The notes under the pieces: model-generated
What the model was told of the DNA's origin: nothing
What the model saw: the letters and a program-made list of their open reading frames with translations, nothing else
The model's database searches: none
Made by a program: the position numbers and the translations under genes
Part shown: piece after piece, positions 8,310 through 15,886 of the stretch
Layout: each line of letters begins with the position of its first letter
Position numbering within the stretch: the stretch's first letter is position 1
Assembly: GCA_036262835.1 (NCBI GenBank)
Contig: DATAID010000105.1
Location: 1 to 64,000 of the forward strand
Length of the DNA stretch: 64,000 nucleotides
Direction: 5' to 3'
Origin: RBG-16-66-20 sp036262835
GTDB lineage: Bacteria; Pseudomonadota; Gammaproteobacteria; Burkholderiales; SG8-39

Positions 8310-9733
8310 GGGTCCCTCCCTTCGCTGCGGCTGCCGCCGCCGAGCGCCTTGTACAGATCGATCGCGGCTTGCATGCGATCGTGCAGCGCCTCCTCTGAGA
8401 GCTCCTCGGCGGCAAAAAGGCGCTGCTCGGCGTCGAGCAGCGCGAGCCGGTCGGCGGCGCCGGCCTCGTAGATGCGCCGGTTGAGCTCGAAGTTCGCGCG
8501 CGCCGCGGACACCTGCGCAAGGCGGGCGGCATGCTGATCGGCGGTAAGGCGACGGGCGGCGAGAGCATCCTCGACTTCACGCACCGCGGTCAGCAGCGCG
8601 CCCGCGTACTGCTCGAGCATCTCCAGGTGCTTGGCGCGCGCGTTTTCCAGCTGGTATTTCTTGCGGCCGCCGTCGAATACGGTCTGCGCGAAGGTCGCGC
8701 TCAGGAGGTAGAAGAACGCGTTCGGCCCGGTCAACAGCGCGAGCTGCTGCGCGCCGATTCCCGTCTCGGTGATGAGCGAAAACGACGGCAGAAGGTTGGC
8801 GCGCAGCGCGCGCACGTCGAAGTCCGCCGCGCGCAGTTGCGCTTCGGCGCGACGCACGTCCGGCCGCCGGCAGAGGAGCTCGGAGGGCAAGCCCGTGCTC
8901 ACGGGCGGCGCTTCGATGCGGGCGAGCACCGCGGGCGCGAGCTTCAGGTCCGCGGGGCCCATCCCCGCCAGAAGCGCGACGCGGTTGAAGGCGCGCTCGC
9001 GCCGCTGCTCGAACTGCGCCGCGGCGGCCTCGGCCACGTGAAGATTGACGCGCAGCTGGGCCACCTCCACCGAGGTCGCGTCGCCCTTGGCCATGCGCTG
9101 CTCGAGGGCCGCGAGCGAGCGCCGGCGGCTGTGCGCGCCCTGCTCGGCGACCGCGGCGCGCGCTGCGAAGGAGAGATATTCGAAATACGCGCCGGCGAGA
9201 TCCGAGGTGAGCGTGAGGGCGACGGTCTGGCGGTGAAACTCGCTCGCGTCGGCGAGCGCGAGGGCGCTGTCGGCGGCATAGCCGAGCTTGCCCCAGAGGT
9301 CCGCCTCGTAGCTCGCGCGAAAGCCGACCCGGATGCGGTTCGCGGGCTTGTACTCCCCGCCTTCGACCACCGAGCCCGGTCCACCGGCGGGCGCATAGCC
9401 TTCGCGCCGGACGATGGCATCGACGTTCGGCCAGCGGCCGGCGGCGGCAAGGCCGGCCTGCGACTGGGCCTGTGCGACGCGCGCGATCGCGATGCGGTGG
9501 TCGCGGTTATTGGCGAGCGCCGTTTCCTCGAGCCGGTTCAGCTCCTCGCTGCCGAACTCGCGCCACCATTCAGCGGGCGGCCGCGGCAGCTCGGCGCCGG
9601 CAGGCGCGTTGCGAAAGGCCGCGGGCGTCTCGCGCTTGGGCTCTGGAGGCAGATCCCCCGTGGCACAACCCGCAAGCAACGCCAAAGCAAGCCAAAACAA
9701 CGCCCGCTCAGGACAACGAGATATGCCCCCCAT
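8297..9733 (-). CDS. TolC/NodT-type outer-membrane efflux lipoprotein
   Basis: A 478-residue outer membrane factor. The N-terminus carries a hydrophobic signal ending in a lipobox (LLAGC, Cys22), so the mature protein is acylated as in the NodT/OprM subgroup. Two OEP repeats follow, with typical RPDVRRAEAQLRAA and long helices. I chose ATG at 9731-9733, preceded by a G-rich Shine-Dalgarno-like tract about 11 nt upstream; a GTG 30 nt further upstream is possible. It is the first gene of the secretion operon and would form the outer-membrane exit duct. The NodT subgroup usually pairs with RND or EmrAB pumps, but here the partner is a type I exporter. Confidence 0.92.
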   Translation of the reverse strand: MGGISRCPERALFWLALALLAGCATGDLPPEPKRETPAAFRNAPAGAELPRPPAEWWREFGSEELNRLEETALANNRDHRIAIARVAQAQSQAGLAAAGRWPNVDAIVRREGYAPAGGPGSVVEGGEYKPANRIRVGFRASYEADLWGKLGYAADSALALADASEFHRQTVALTLTSDLAGAYFEYLSFAARAAVAEQGAHSRRRSLAALEQRMAKGDATSVEVAQLRVNLHVAEAAAAQFEQRRERAFNRVALLAGMGPADLKLAPAVLARIEAPPVSTGLPSELLCRRPDVRRAEAQLRAADFDVRALRANLLPSFSLITETGIGAQQLALLTGPNAFFYLLSATFAQTVFDGGRKKYQLENARAKHLEMLEQYAGALLTAVREVEDALAARRLTADQHAARLAQVSAARANFELNRRIYEAGAADRLALLDAEQRLFAAEELSEEALHDRMQAAIDLYKALGGGSRSEGRDPCAP

Positions 9734-9775
9734 GGACTGCAGATCCCCCCGGACCCAAAACACCCTAGAACAAAT

Positions 9776-9806
9776 GTTATAGATCTTTGCCGGGCGGGAT
9801 TGTAAA
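9776..9806 (-). promoter_or_regulatory. Candidate promoter of the type I secretion operon
   Basis: On the minus strand a TATAAC hexamer (9776-9781) lies 19 bp downstream of TTTACA (9801-9806). Both match the sigma-70 consensus at five of six positions; the spacer is slightly long. It sits about 40 nt upstream of the chosen TolC start. Confidence 0.4.
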
Positions 9807-9845
9807 ACCTTGATCCTAAGTAGTTCTACGACCGCTTCGGCAGCG

Positions 9846-9869
9846 CGGCGCGCCCCCGGGGGCGCGCCG
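9846..9869. repeat. Perfect 24-nt GC palindrome
   Basis: The bases 9846-9869 are fully self-complementary (CGGCGCGCCCCC and its mirror), centred 17 nt past the end of the small gene that stops at 9886. It could be part of a terminator for that gene, but no T-tract follows on the minus strand, so I leave it as a palindrome of unknown role. Confidence 0.6.
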
Positions 9870-9885
9870 TGCCTCCGTCGGCCGC

Positions 9886-10224
9886 TCAGGCCGCGAGCCG
9901 CCCGTATTTCACGAGCCGCGCGCGCACGCCGGTTTGCGTGCGCTGGTGCGCGCCCGCGAGCTCGGCAAGCCCGCGTCCCGCGTCGAAGCCGGCAAGGAGC
10001 TTGCGGTCCTCGTCCTCCGACCAGGGCTCGCCCGTCTTCGCCGGCAGCTGCTGCTTGCGGCGCTCGAAACGCTCCGCTTTCTCGAGCGCCTCGGCCGCCG
10101 CATACAACGCGCGCACCGTGGGCGCGCGCTGATAGACGCTGTCGGCCGCGAACACCTCGCCCGTTTCCGGGTCGACGCCGTTCGCGAGCGAGCGAATCAC
10201 GCTCAATGCTTCGGTCTGGTTCAT
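9886..10224 (-). CDS. Small protein with C-terminal Myb/SANT-like segment, function unknown
   Basis: A 112-residue protein. ATG at 10222-10224 is preceded 7 nt upstream by a near-perfect Shine-Dalgarno (AGGAGGTGA), which decides the start over an upstream ATG. The N-terminal part contains SLANGVDPETGEVFAADS and a helical region; the C-terminal part (about 70-110) reads WSEDEDRKLLAGFDAGRGL followed by a basic helix, similar to a Myb/SANT-type or helix-turn-helix DNA-binding unit. I do not recognise a named family. It stands alone between recX and the secretion operon, on the same strand as both. Confidence 0.7.
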   Translation of the reverse strand: MNQTEALSVIRSLANGVDPETGEVFAADSVYQRAPTVRALYAAAEALEKAERFERRKQQLPAKTGEPWSEDEDRKLLAGFDAGRGLAELAGAHQRTQTGVRARLVKYGRLAA

Positions 10225-10279
10225 TTCGTTCACCTCCTCTCTAGCGCCGCTCAAAAATGCGGCGGTACAGGGATGAACG

Positions 10280-10729
10280 CTAGGCGAGGTCCCGCGCCGA
10301 CACGAGCTGGTAAATAATCTCCGAGGAAAAGCCGCGCGACTGCAGGAAGCGCATGCGGCGCGCTCGCTCCTCGCGTGTGGCCGCGGGGGCGCGGAACTTG
10401 CGCTTGAGAATCTCCGCGGCGCGCTGCAGATCGTCGGCCGGCGAGATGCGCTCGACGATCGACGGATCGACGCCCTTCGACTTCAGGTCGTGCCGGATCT
10501 TCGCCGCGCCGTACTTGCGCGCGAGCCAGCGCACGCGCTCCTCGGCGTAGCGCGCTTCGGAAAGCTGGTTCCTGGCTATGAGGCCCGAGATCAGGCCCGC
10601 CAGGGCCTCGGGCGATTCCGCATGAGGCCGCAGCTTGCGCTCGAGCTCGAGCGGCGAATGCTCCCGGCGCGCGAGCAGCCGTAACGCCCGCGCGCGGAGC
10701 TCGACCGCCGTGTCCGGCCGATCCTTCAC
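10280..10729 (-). CDS. recX: RecA regulator RecX
   Basis: A 149-residue protein of the normal RecX length. It shows three-helix tandem repeats with family signatures ALRLLARREHSPLELERKL, SEARYAEERVRWLARKYGAAKI and RRMRFLQSRGFSSEII. RecX binds RecA filaments and limits their extension and recombinase activity. It begins 9 nt after the recA stop, so it is almost certainly cotranscribed with recA as in most proteobacteria. Confidence 0.93.
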   Translation of the reverse strand: MKDRPDTAVELRARALRLLARREHSPLELERKLRPHAESPEALAGLISGLIARNQLSEARYAEERVRWLARKYGAAKIRHDLKSKGVDPSIVERISPADDLQRAAEILKRKFRAPAATREERARRMRFLQSRGFSSEIIYQLVSARDLA

Positions 10730-10738
10730 TGCCCGCGC

Positions 10739-11800
<1,062 letters not shown>

Positions 11801-11871
11801 TTTCCTGTACCTCTTTTTTTAGGTTGGCATCTACGGCAGGTGGTTCCGATCGATCCCTGGGCCAACACCGG

Positions 11872-11891
11872 TACTGTATAAATGCACATGT
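11872..11891 (-). promoter_or_regulatory. Probable LexA (SOS) box upstream of recA
   Basis: The plus strand reads TACTGTATAAATGCACATGT, which fits the LexA pattern CTG-N10-CAG with one mismatch (CAT) and closely resembles the E. coli recA operator. It lies about 70-90 nt upstream of the recA start. A second, separate dyad GGTCGGT-TG-ACCGACC (11897-11912) adjoins it, and a TTGACA hexamer for the minus strand lies at 11915-11920. Confidence 0.65.
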
Positions 11892-11963
11892 ATTGTGGTC
11901 GGTTGACCGACCCCTGTCAAACGCGCCGCGCTAGAATTCGAAAAACCCTTGGGAGACAAAGCG

Positions 11964-12836
11964 ATGGCAAAGATTTCATTCCTCGGCTTGGGCGTCATGG
12001 GCTATCCCATGGCCGGCCACCAGAAAAAGAAGGGCGGCCACGACGTGACCGTCTACAACCGCACCGCGGCCAAGGCCGCGCAATGGGCGAAGGAATACGG
12101 CGGCAAGACCGCGGCGACGCCGAAAGAGGCTGCGCAGGGCGCCGATTTCGTCCTCATGTGCGTGGGCAACGACGACGACGTGCGCTCGATCGTCTATGGC
12201 GAAAAGGGCGTGCTGGCGGGGCTGAAAAAAGGCGCCATGCTGGTCGACCATACGACCGCTTCGGCGGTTCTTGCCCGGGAATTGTCTGCCGAAGCGAAAA
12301 AAATCGGCGTGGGCTTCGTCGACGCCCCGGTCTCCGGCGGCCAGGCGGGCGCGGTCAACGGGCAGCTGGGCATCATGTGCGGCGGCGAGCCGGCGGACTT
12401 CGACCGGGCGAAGCCCGTGCTCGAGGTCTACGCGAAGATGTGCGCGCTCATCGGCGCGCCCGGCGCGGGCCAGCTCACCAAGATGGTGAACCAGGTGGCG
12501 ATCGTGGGCCTGCTGCAGGGACTCTCCGAGGCGCTCAACTTCGGCAAGAAGGCCGGCCTCGACATGGAGAAGGTGGTCTCGGTGATCTCCAAGGGCGCCG
12601 CCCAGTCCTGGCAGCTGGAGAACCGCTGGAAGACGATGGTCGAAGGAAAGTTCGAAGGCTTCGGCTTCGCCTCCGACTGGATGAGGAAGGACCTGAACAT
12701 CGCGCTCGCGGAAGCGAAGAAGAACGGCGCCCACATGCCGGGCACCGCGGTGATCGAGCAGTACTACGGCCGCATCAGCGCGGCCGGCCACGGCCGCTGG
12801 GACAACACGGCGCTGATGGACCTGCTGAAGGGCTGA
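11964..12836 (+). CDS. 3-hydroxyisobutyrate dehydrogenase-family NAD(P)-dependent oxidoreductase
   Basis: A 290-residue beta-hydroxyacid dehydrogenase. The N-terminal Rossmann motif is FLGLGVMGYPMA, followed by NRT (cofactor-binding loop), the substrate motif DAPVSGG near residues 115-125 and the catalytic lysine segment GAGQLTKMVNQ. The family reduces or oxidises short 3-hydroxyacids such as 3-hydroxyisobutyrate, tartronate semialdehyde or succinic semialdehyde; the substrate cannot be assigned here. ATG at 11964 has GGGAGA 7 nt upstream, which I prefer to a TTG 15 nt earlier. It is divergent from recA and converges on marR with 1 nt between stops. Confidence 0.9.
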   Translation: MAKISFLGLGVMGYPMAGHQKKKGGHDVTVYNRTAAKAAQWAKEYGGKTAATPKEAAQGADFVLMCVGNDDDVRSIVYGEKGVLAGLKKGAMLVDHTTASAVLARELSAEAKKIGVGFVDAPVSGGQAGAVNGQLGIMCGGEPADFDRAKPVLEVYAKMCALIGAPGAGQLTKMVNQVAIVGLLQGLSEALNFGKKAGLDMEKVVSVISKGAAQSWQLENRWKTMVEGKFEGFGFASDWMRKDLNIALAEAKKNGAHMPGTAVIEQYYGRISAAGHGRWDNTALMDLLKG

Positions 12837-12837
12837 C

Positions 12838-13287
12838 TTAGCGCTCCCGGCGCCAGGCGCCGGCGAGCTCGCTGAGGATCCGGTGGATGTCGGGCCCGAT
12901 CCGATTGAGCTTGACGCGGTGCACCGAGGCGAGCCGCCCGAGCAGCTGCTCGCCCTTGGGGGAGAGCTTCAGGCGCGCCTTGCGCCGGTCCTCCGGCACG
13001 CGCTCGCGGATCATGAGCCCCTGGGCGACCAGGCGGTCGACCAGGCCCACGGCGCTGTTGTGCCGGATGAGGAGCTGGCGCGCGAGGTCGTTGATCGTGA
13101 CCTGGCCGCGCCCGTTCATGCTGCGGATGGCGAGCATCGCCTGATACTGCTGGCCGGTCAGCCCCACCCCGCTCGCCACCGACTCGCTGAAGTGCAGGAA
13201 CTGGCGCACGGCATGGCGAAAGGCCGCCAGCCGCTCATAGTCGTCGTCGGTCAGGGCCGCCCGGGGCCGGGAAGCGCTCTTCGCCAT
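12838..13287 (-). CDS. MarR-family transcriptional regulator
   Basis: A 149-residue winged-helix protein. Its core reads VTINDLARQLLIRHNSAVGLVDRLVAQGLM, followed by a wing with the family's DRR motif (VPEDRRKARLKLSPKG). MarR proteins are dimers that bind palindromic operators and release DNA on binding small phenolic or related ligands. It is transcribed away from the ABC importer operon; the intervening 277 bp carries two perfect dyads, so it probably controls itself and the importer. Confidence 0.92.
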   Translation of the reverse strand: MAKSASRPRAALTDDDYERLAAFRHAVRQFLHFSESVASGVGLTGQQYQAMLAIRSMNGRGQVTINDLARQLLIRHNSAVGLVDRLVAQGLMIRERVPEDRRKARLKLSPKGEQLLGRLASVHRVKLNRIGPDIHRILSELAGAWRRER

Positions 13288-13320
13288 TAGGGAAAACCCT
13301 TATACACAAGTGGGCCGGCG

Positions 13321-13416
13321 TGACTTTATATGTATCCCGCCATGGATGCAGCCCGCGTTGACTTTATATCGTAACCCGATATATGTTCCCCTTTAAATAT
13401 CGCCCAGCGATATTTA
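13321..13416. promoter_or_regulatory. Operator/promoter region between marR and the importer operon
   Basis: Two perfect inverted repeats share the half-site core TATCG/CGATA: ATATCG-N5-CGATAT (13366-13382) and TAAATATCGC-CCA-GCGATATTTA (13394-13416, 10-bp arms). A plus-strand promoter candidate TTGACT (13358-13363), 16-bp spacer, TATATG (13380-13385) has the first dyad in its spacer and -10, and the second just past the expected start point. The 11-mer TGACTTTATAT also occurs twice, at 13321 and 13359, 38 bp apart. This is classic repressor-operator geometry; the cognate protein is presumably the adjacent MarR. The remaining intergenic sequence up to 13564 shows nothing else clear. Confidence 0.6.
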
Positions 13417-13564
13417 CGCAGGCAACTGCGGGCGGCGCCTACTCCCTTGGCGCCGCTTTGGAGGGCTGTACCGACCGGGCCGCGGCGCCTGGCGTCCGGA
13501 GGGGCGCCCGGCTCCGCTGGCCCGTTCACCCTAGACAGAAAACTCAGGAGAGAGGACATCCGCT

Positions 13565-14908
13565 ATGACATACGATAACTATTCACACAGCCGCCGCCGC
13601 GCGCTCAAGGCGGGCGCCTCATTCGCGGCCGCGGGGCTCGTGCCCTCGCTCGTTGCCCGGTACGCCTTCGCCGCCGACCACCCGCCGCTCGGCACCTGGC
13701 CCGCGGGGGTGCAGGGCAAGGAAGTCTTCATCGGCGTCGCCGTGCCGCGCACCGGCACCTACGCCGAGCAGGGCGAGGACGAGTTGAAAGGCTGGCAGCT
13801 CGCGGTCGAGCACATCAACTCCGGCCATGAGCTCATCCGCAAGATCTCGCCCAAGACGAAGAAGGGCGTGCAAGGCAAGGAGCTGAAGCTGGTCGTGGCC
13901 GACTCGGCGGCGAAGCCGAACGACGCGGTCCAGGCGCAGCAGCGCTTCATCACCGAGAACAAGATCATGCTCATGACCGGCTCGACCTCGAGCGCGGTCG
14001 CCGTGGCGATGAACAAGCTCGCGCAGCGGGAAAAGGTTCTGTACACCGCCGGCATCTCCGGGTCGAACGACACCACGGGCAAGGACTGCGTGCGCTACGG
14101 CTTTCGCCAGAACTTCTACGGCGAGACCGCGGCCAACGCGATCGGCCCGGTGCTGCTGAAGGCCTACGGCAAGGGCAAGAAGATGGCGTTCATGACGCCG
14201 GACTACACCTACGGCCACACCGTCACCAAGTCGACGAGCGAGTATTTGAAGGAGCATGGCGGCTGGCAGATGGTGACCAACCAGGTCTCGCCGCTCGGCG
14301 CGACGGACTACAGCTCGTACCTCACCAACATCGCCAACTCCGGCGCCGAGGTGCTCCTCAACGTGAACTGGGGCCGCGACGCGGTGCTCTCGACGCAGCA
14401 GGCGAAGCAGTTCGGCGTCATCCCGAAGATGAAGCTCGTGATCCCGTACCAGATTCCGTTCCTCGCCAAGAACATCGGCGCCGAGCTCGCCGAGGGCGTC
14501 TACGCCGCGACCGACTTCTGGTGGACGCTCGAGGACAAGTACCCGCTCGCCAAGATGTTCGTCACCGAGTTCCGCAAGAAGTACGGCTATTACCCGGAAT
14601 GGGGCGCCGAGAACGCCTACATGTCCTTCGCGATGTGGGCCGACGCGGTGGAGAACGCCGGCTCGTTCTATCCGCCCGACGTGATCAAGTCCTACGAGGC
14701 CGGCCGCAAGCTCCAGTCGATGGTCGGCGAGGTGTACATCCGCAAGGAAGACCACCAGCTCGTGCGTCCCGTGGTGATCGTGAAGGGCAAGGCGCCGAAG
14801 GCGATGCGCAACAAGGAAGACTTCTGGGAAGTCACCGAGGTCGTCCCCGGCGCGCCGCTCATGCAGAAGCCGGACGAGTTCGGCTGCAAGCTCGGCGACT
14901 ATACGTAG
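13565..14908 (+). CDS. Branched-chain amino acid-type ABC substrate-binding protein, Tat-exported
   Basis: A 447-residue periplasmic binding protein of the Leu/Ile/Val (peripla_BP_6) family. The N-terminus carries a twin-arginine signal, SRRRALKAG, with a hydrophobic stretch and AFA cleavage region, so export is through Tat rather than Sec. The mature part shows IGVAVPRTGTYAEQGEDELKGWQLAVEHIN and DPA-like lobe motifs. The ligand may be an amino acid, amide, urea or aromatic acid. A GAGG-type Shine-Dalgarno precedes ATG. It is the first gene of the importer operon and is separated from the permease genes by a terminator hairpin. Confidence 0.9.
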   Translation: MTYDNYSHSRRRALKAGASFAAAGLVPSLVARYAFAADHPPLGTWPAGVQGKEVFIGVAVPRTGTYAEQGEDELKGWQLAVEHINSGHELIRKISPKTKKGVQGKELKLVVADSAAKPNDAVQAQQRFITENKIMLMTGSTSSAVAVAMNKLAQREKVLYTAGISGSNDTTGKDCVRYGFRQNFYGETAANAIGPVLLKAYGKGKKMAFMTPDYTYGHTVTKSTSEYLKEHGGWQMVTNQVSPLGATDYSSYLTNIANSGAEVLLNVNWGRDAVLSTQQAKQFGVIPKMKLVIPYQIPFLAKNIGAELAEGVYAATDFWWTLEDKYPLAKMFVTEFRKKYGYYPEWGAENAYMSFAMWADAVENAGSFYPPDVIKSYEAGRKLQSMVGEVYIRKEDHQLVRPVVIVKGKAPKAMRNKEDFWEVTEVVPGAPLMQKPDEFGCKLGDYT

Positions 14909-14940
14909 ACCGCTAGGATCGCGGCCGCAGTGAACCCAAG

Positions 14941-14973
14941 CGCTGCAGGCGGTACGCCGCCTGCAGCGTTTTT
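14941..14973 (+). terminator. Rho-independent terminator between binding-protein and permease genes
   Basis: A perfect 12-bp stem CGCTGCAGGCGG / CCGCCTGCAGCG with a TACG loop is followed at once by TTTTT (14969-14973). It lies 33 nt after the binding-protein stop and 16 nt before the LivH start, inside the operon. Partial read-through would give more binding protein than permease. Confidence 0.85.
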
Positions 14974-14988
14974 GCGTATGACCACCCC

Positions 14989-15864
14989 ATGATCACCTGG
15001 GCAAACTTCGCTTCCCAGCTCTTCAACGGGCTCGCGCTGGGGGCGCTGCTCGCGCTCATCGCGTCAGGACTGACCATCATCTACGGCACGCTCGGCGTGC
15101 TGAACCTCGCCCACGGCGCAATGTTCATGCTCGGCGGCTACGCCGGCTATGCCGCCTATCAGGCGAGCGGCTCGTTCATCGTGGCCGTGATCGCCGGCAC
15201 GCTCGCACTCGCCGTCCTCGGCCTGGTCATGGAGCGCGCCATCATCCGCTTTTTCTACTCCCGGCCGCACGAGGATCAGCTGCTCGTCACCTTCGGCCTG
15301 TCGATCGTGTTCGTGGAGGCAGTGCGCTGGTACTTCGCGAGCGATTCGAAGACGCTGCAGGCGCCCTCCATCTTTTCCGGCATCACCAACCTGGGCTTCA
15401 TGTTCTATCCGACCTACCGGCTCGCCGTCGTCGGCATCTGCGCCGTGGCGCTCCTCGTCCTCTTCCTCGTGCTCTACCGCACGCGCCTGGGCATGATCGT
15501 GCGCGCCGGCATCGAGGATGCGGTGATGGTCGGCTCGCTCGGCATCAACGTCGACCGCGTCTTCATGGTGGTGTTCGGCATCGGCGCCATGGCCGCGGGC
15601 TTCGCCGGCATCATCAACACGCCGATCGTCTCGCTCACCCCGGAGGTCGGCGAGCAGATCCTCGTGCAGACCTTCGTCGTCGTCGTGATCGGCGGGGTGG
15701 GCTCCTTCCCCGGCGCGATCCTCGGCGGCCTCATCGCGGGCGAGATCATCAGCCTCACCTCGATGGTCAACCCCGGCTACGCCTACGTCATGCTCTTCGC
15801 CGCGATGACGCTCGTGCTCATGGTGCGCCCGCATGGCCTGCTCGGCGCGAAGGGACGCGAATGA
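14989..15864 (+). CDS. livH: Branched-chain amino acid ABC transporter permease, LivH family
   Basis: A 291-residue inner-membrane permease with about eight hydrophobic segments. The family signatures are GLTIIYGTLGVLNLAHGAMFMLGGY near the N-terminus and the cytoplasmic EAA-like loop around GIEDAVMVGSLGINVDRVFMVVFGIGAMAAGFAG. It would pair with the LivM half of the next gene to form the channel. ATG at 14989 lies shortly after the terminator, so transcription depends on read-through or a promoter I could not identify. Confidence 0.93.
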   Translation: MITWANFASQLFNGLALGALLALIASGLTIIYGTLGVLNLAHGAMFMLGGYAGYAAYQASGSFIVAVIAGTLALAVLGLVMERAIIRFFYSRPHEDQLLVTFGLSIVFVEAVRWYFASDSKTLQAPSIFSGITNLGFMFYPTYRLAVVGICAVALLVLFLVLYRTRLGMIVRAGIEDAVMVGSLGINVDRVFMVVFGIGAMAAGFAGIINTPIVSLTPEVGEQILVQTFVVVVIGGVGSFPGAILGGLIAGEIISLTSMVNPGYAYVMLFAAMTLVLMVRPHGLLGAKGRE

Positions 15865-15886
15865 GTCTTCCTCTCGTCGCCTCCGC

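Noticed and set aside
4512..8471. 1319-residue plus-strand frame opposite the ABC exporter
   Set aside because: It is a His/Arg/Glu/Ala-rich antisense shadow; the minus-strand product has complete ABC motifs.
10250..10279. GCCGC-N8-GCGGC hairpin after recX
   Set aside because: Only a 5-bp stem without a U-tract; not enough for a terminator call.
13326..13559. Short minus-strand frame in the marR/importer gap
   Set aside because: No ribosome-binding site and it covers the promoter and operator dyads.
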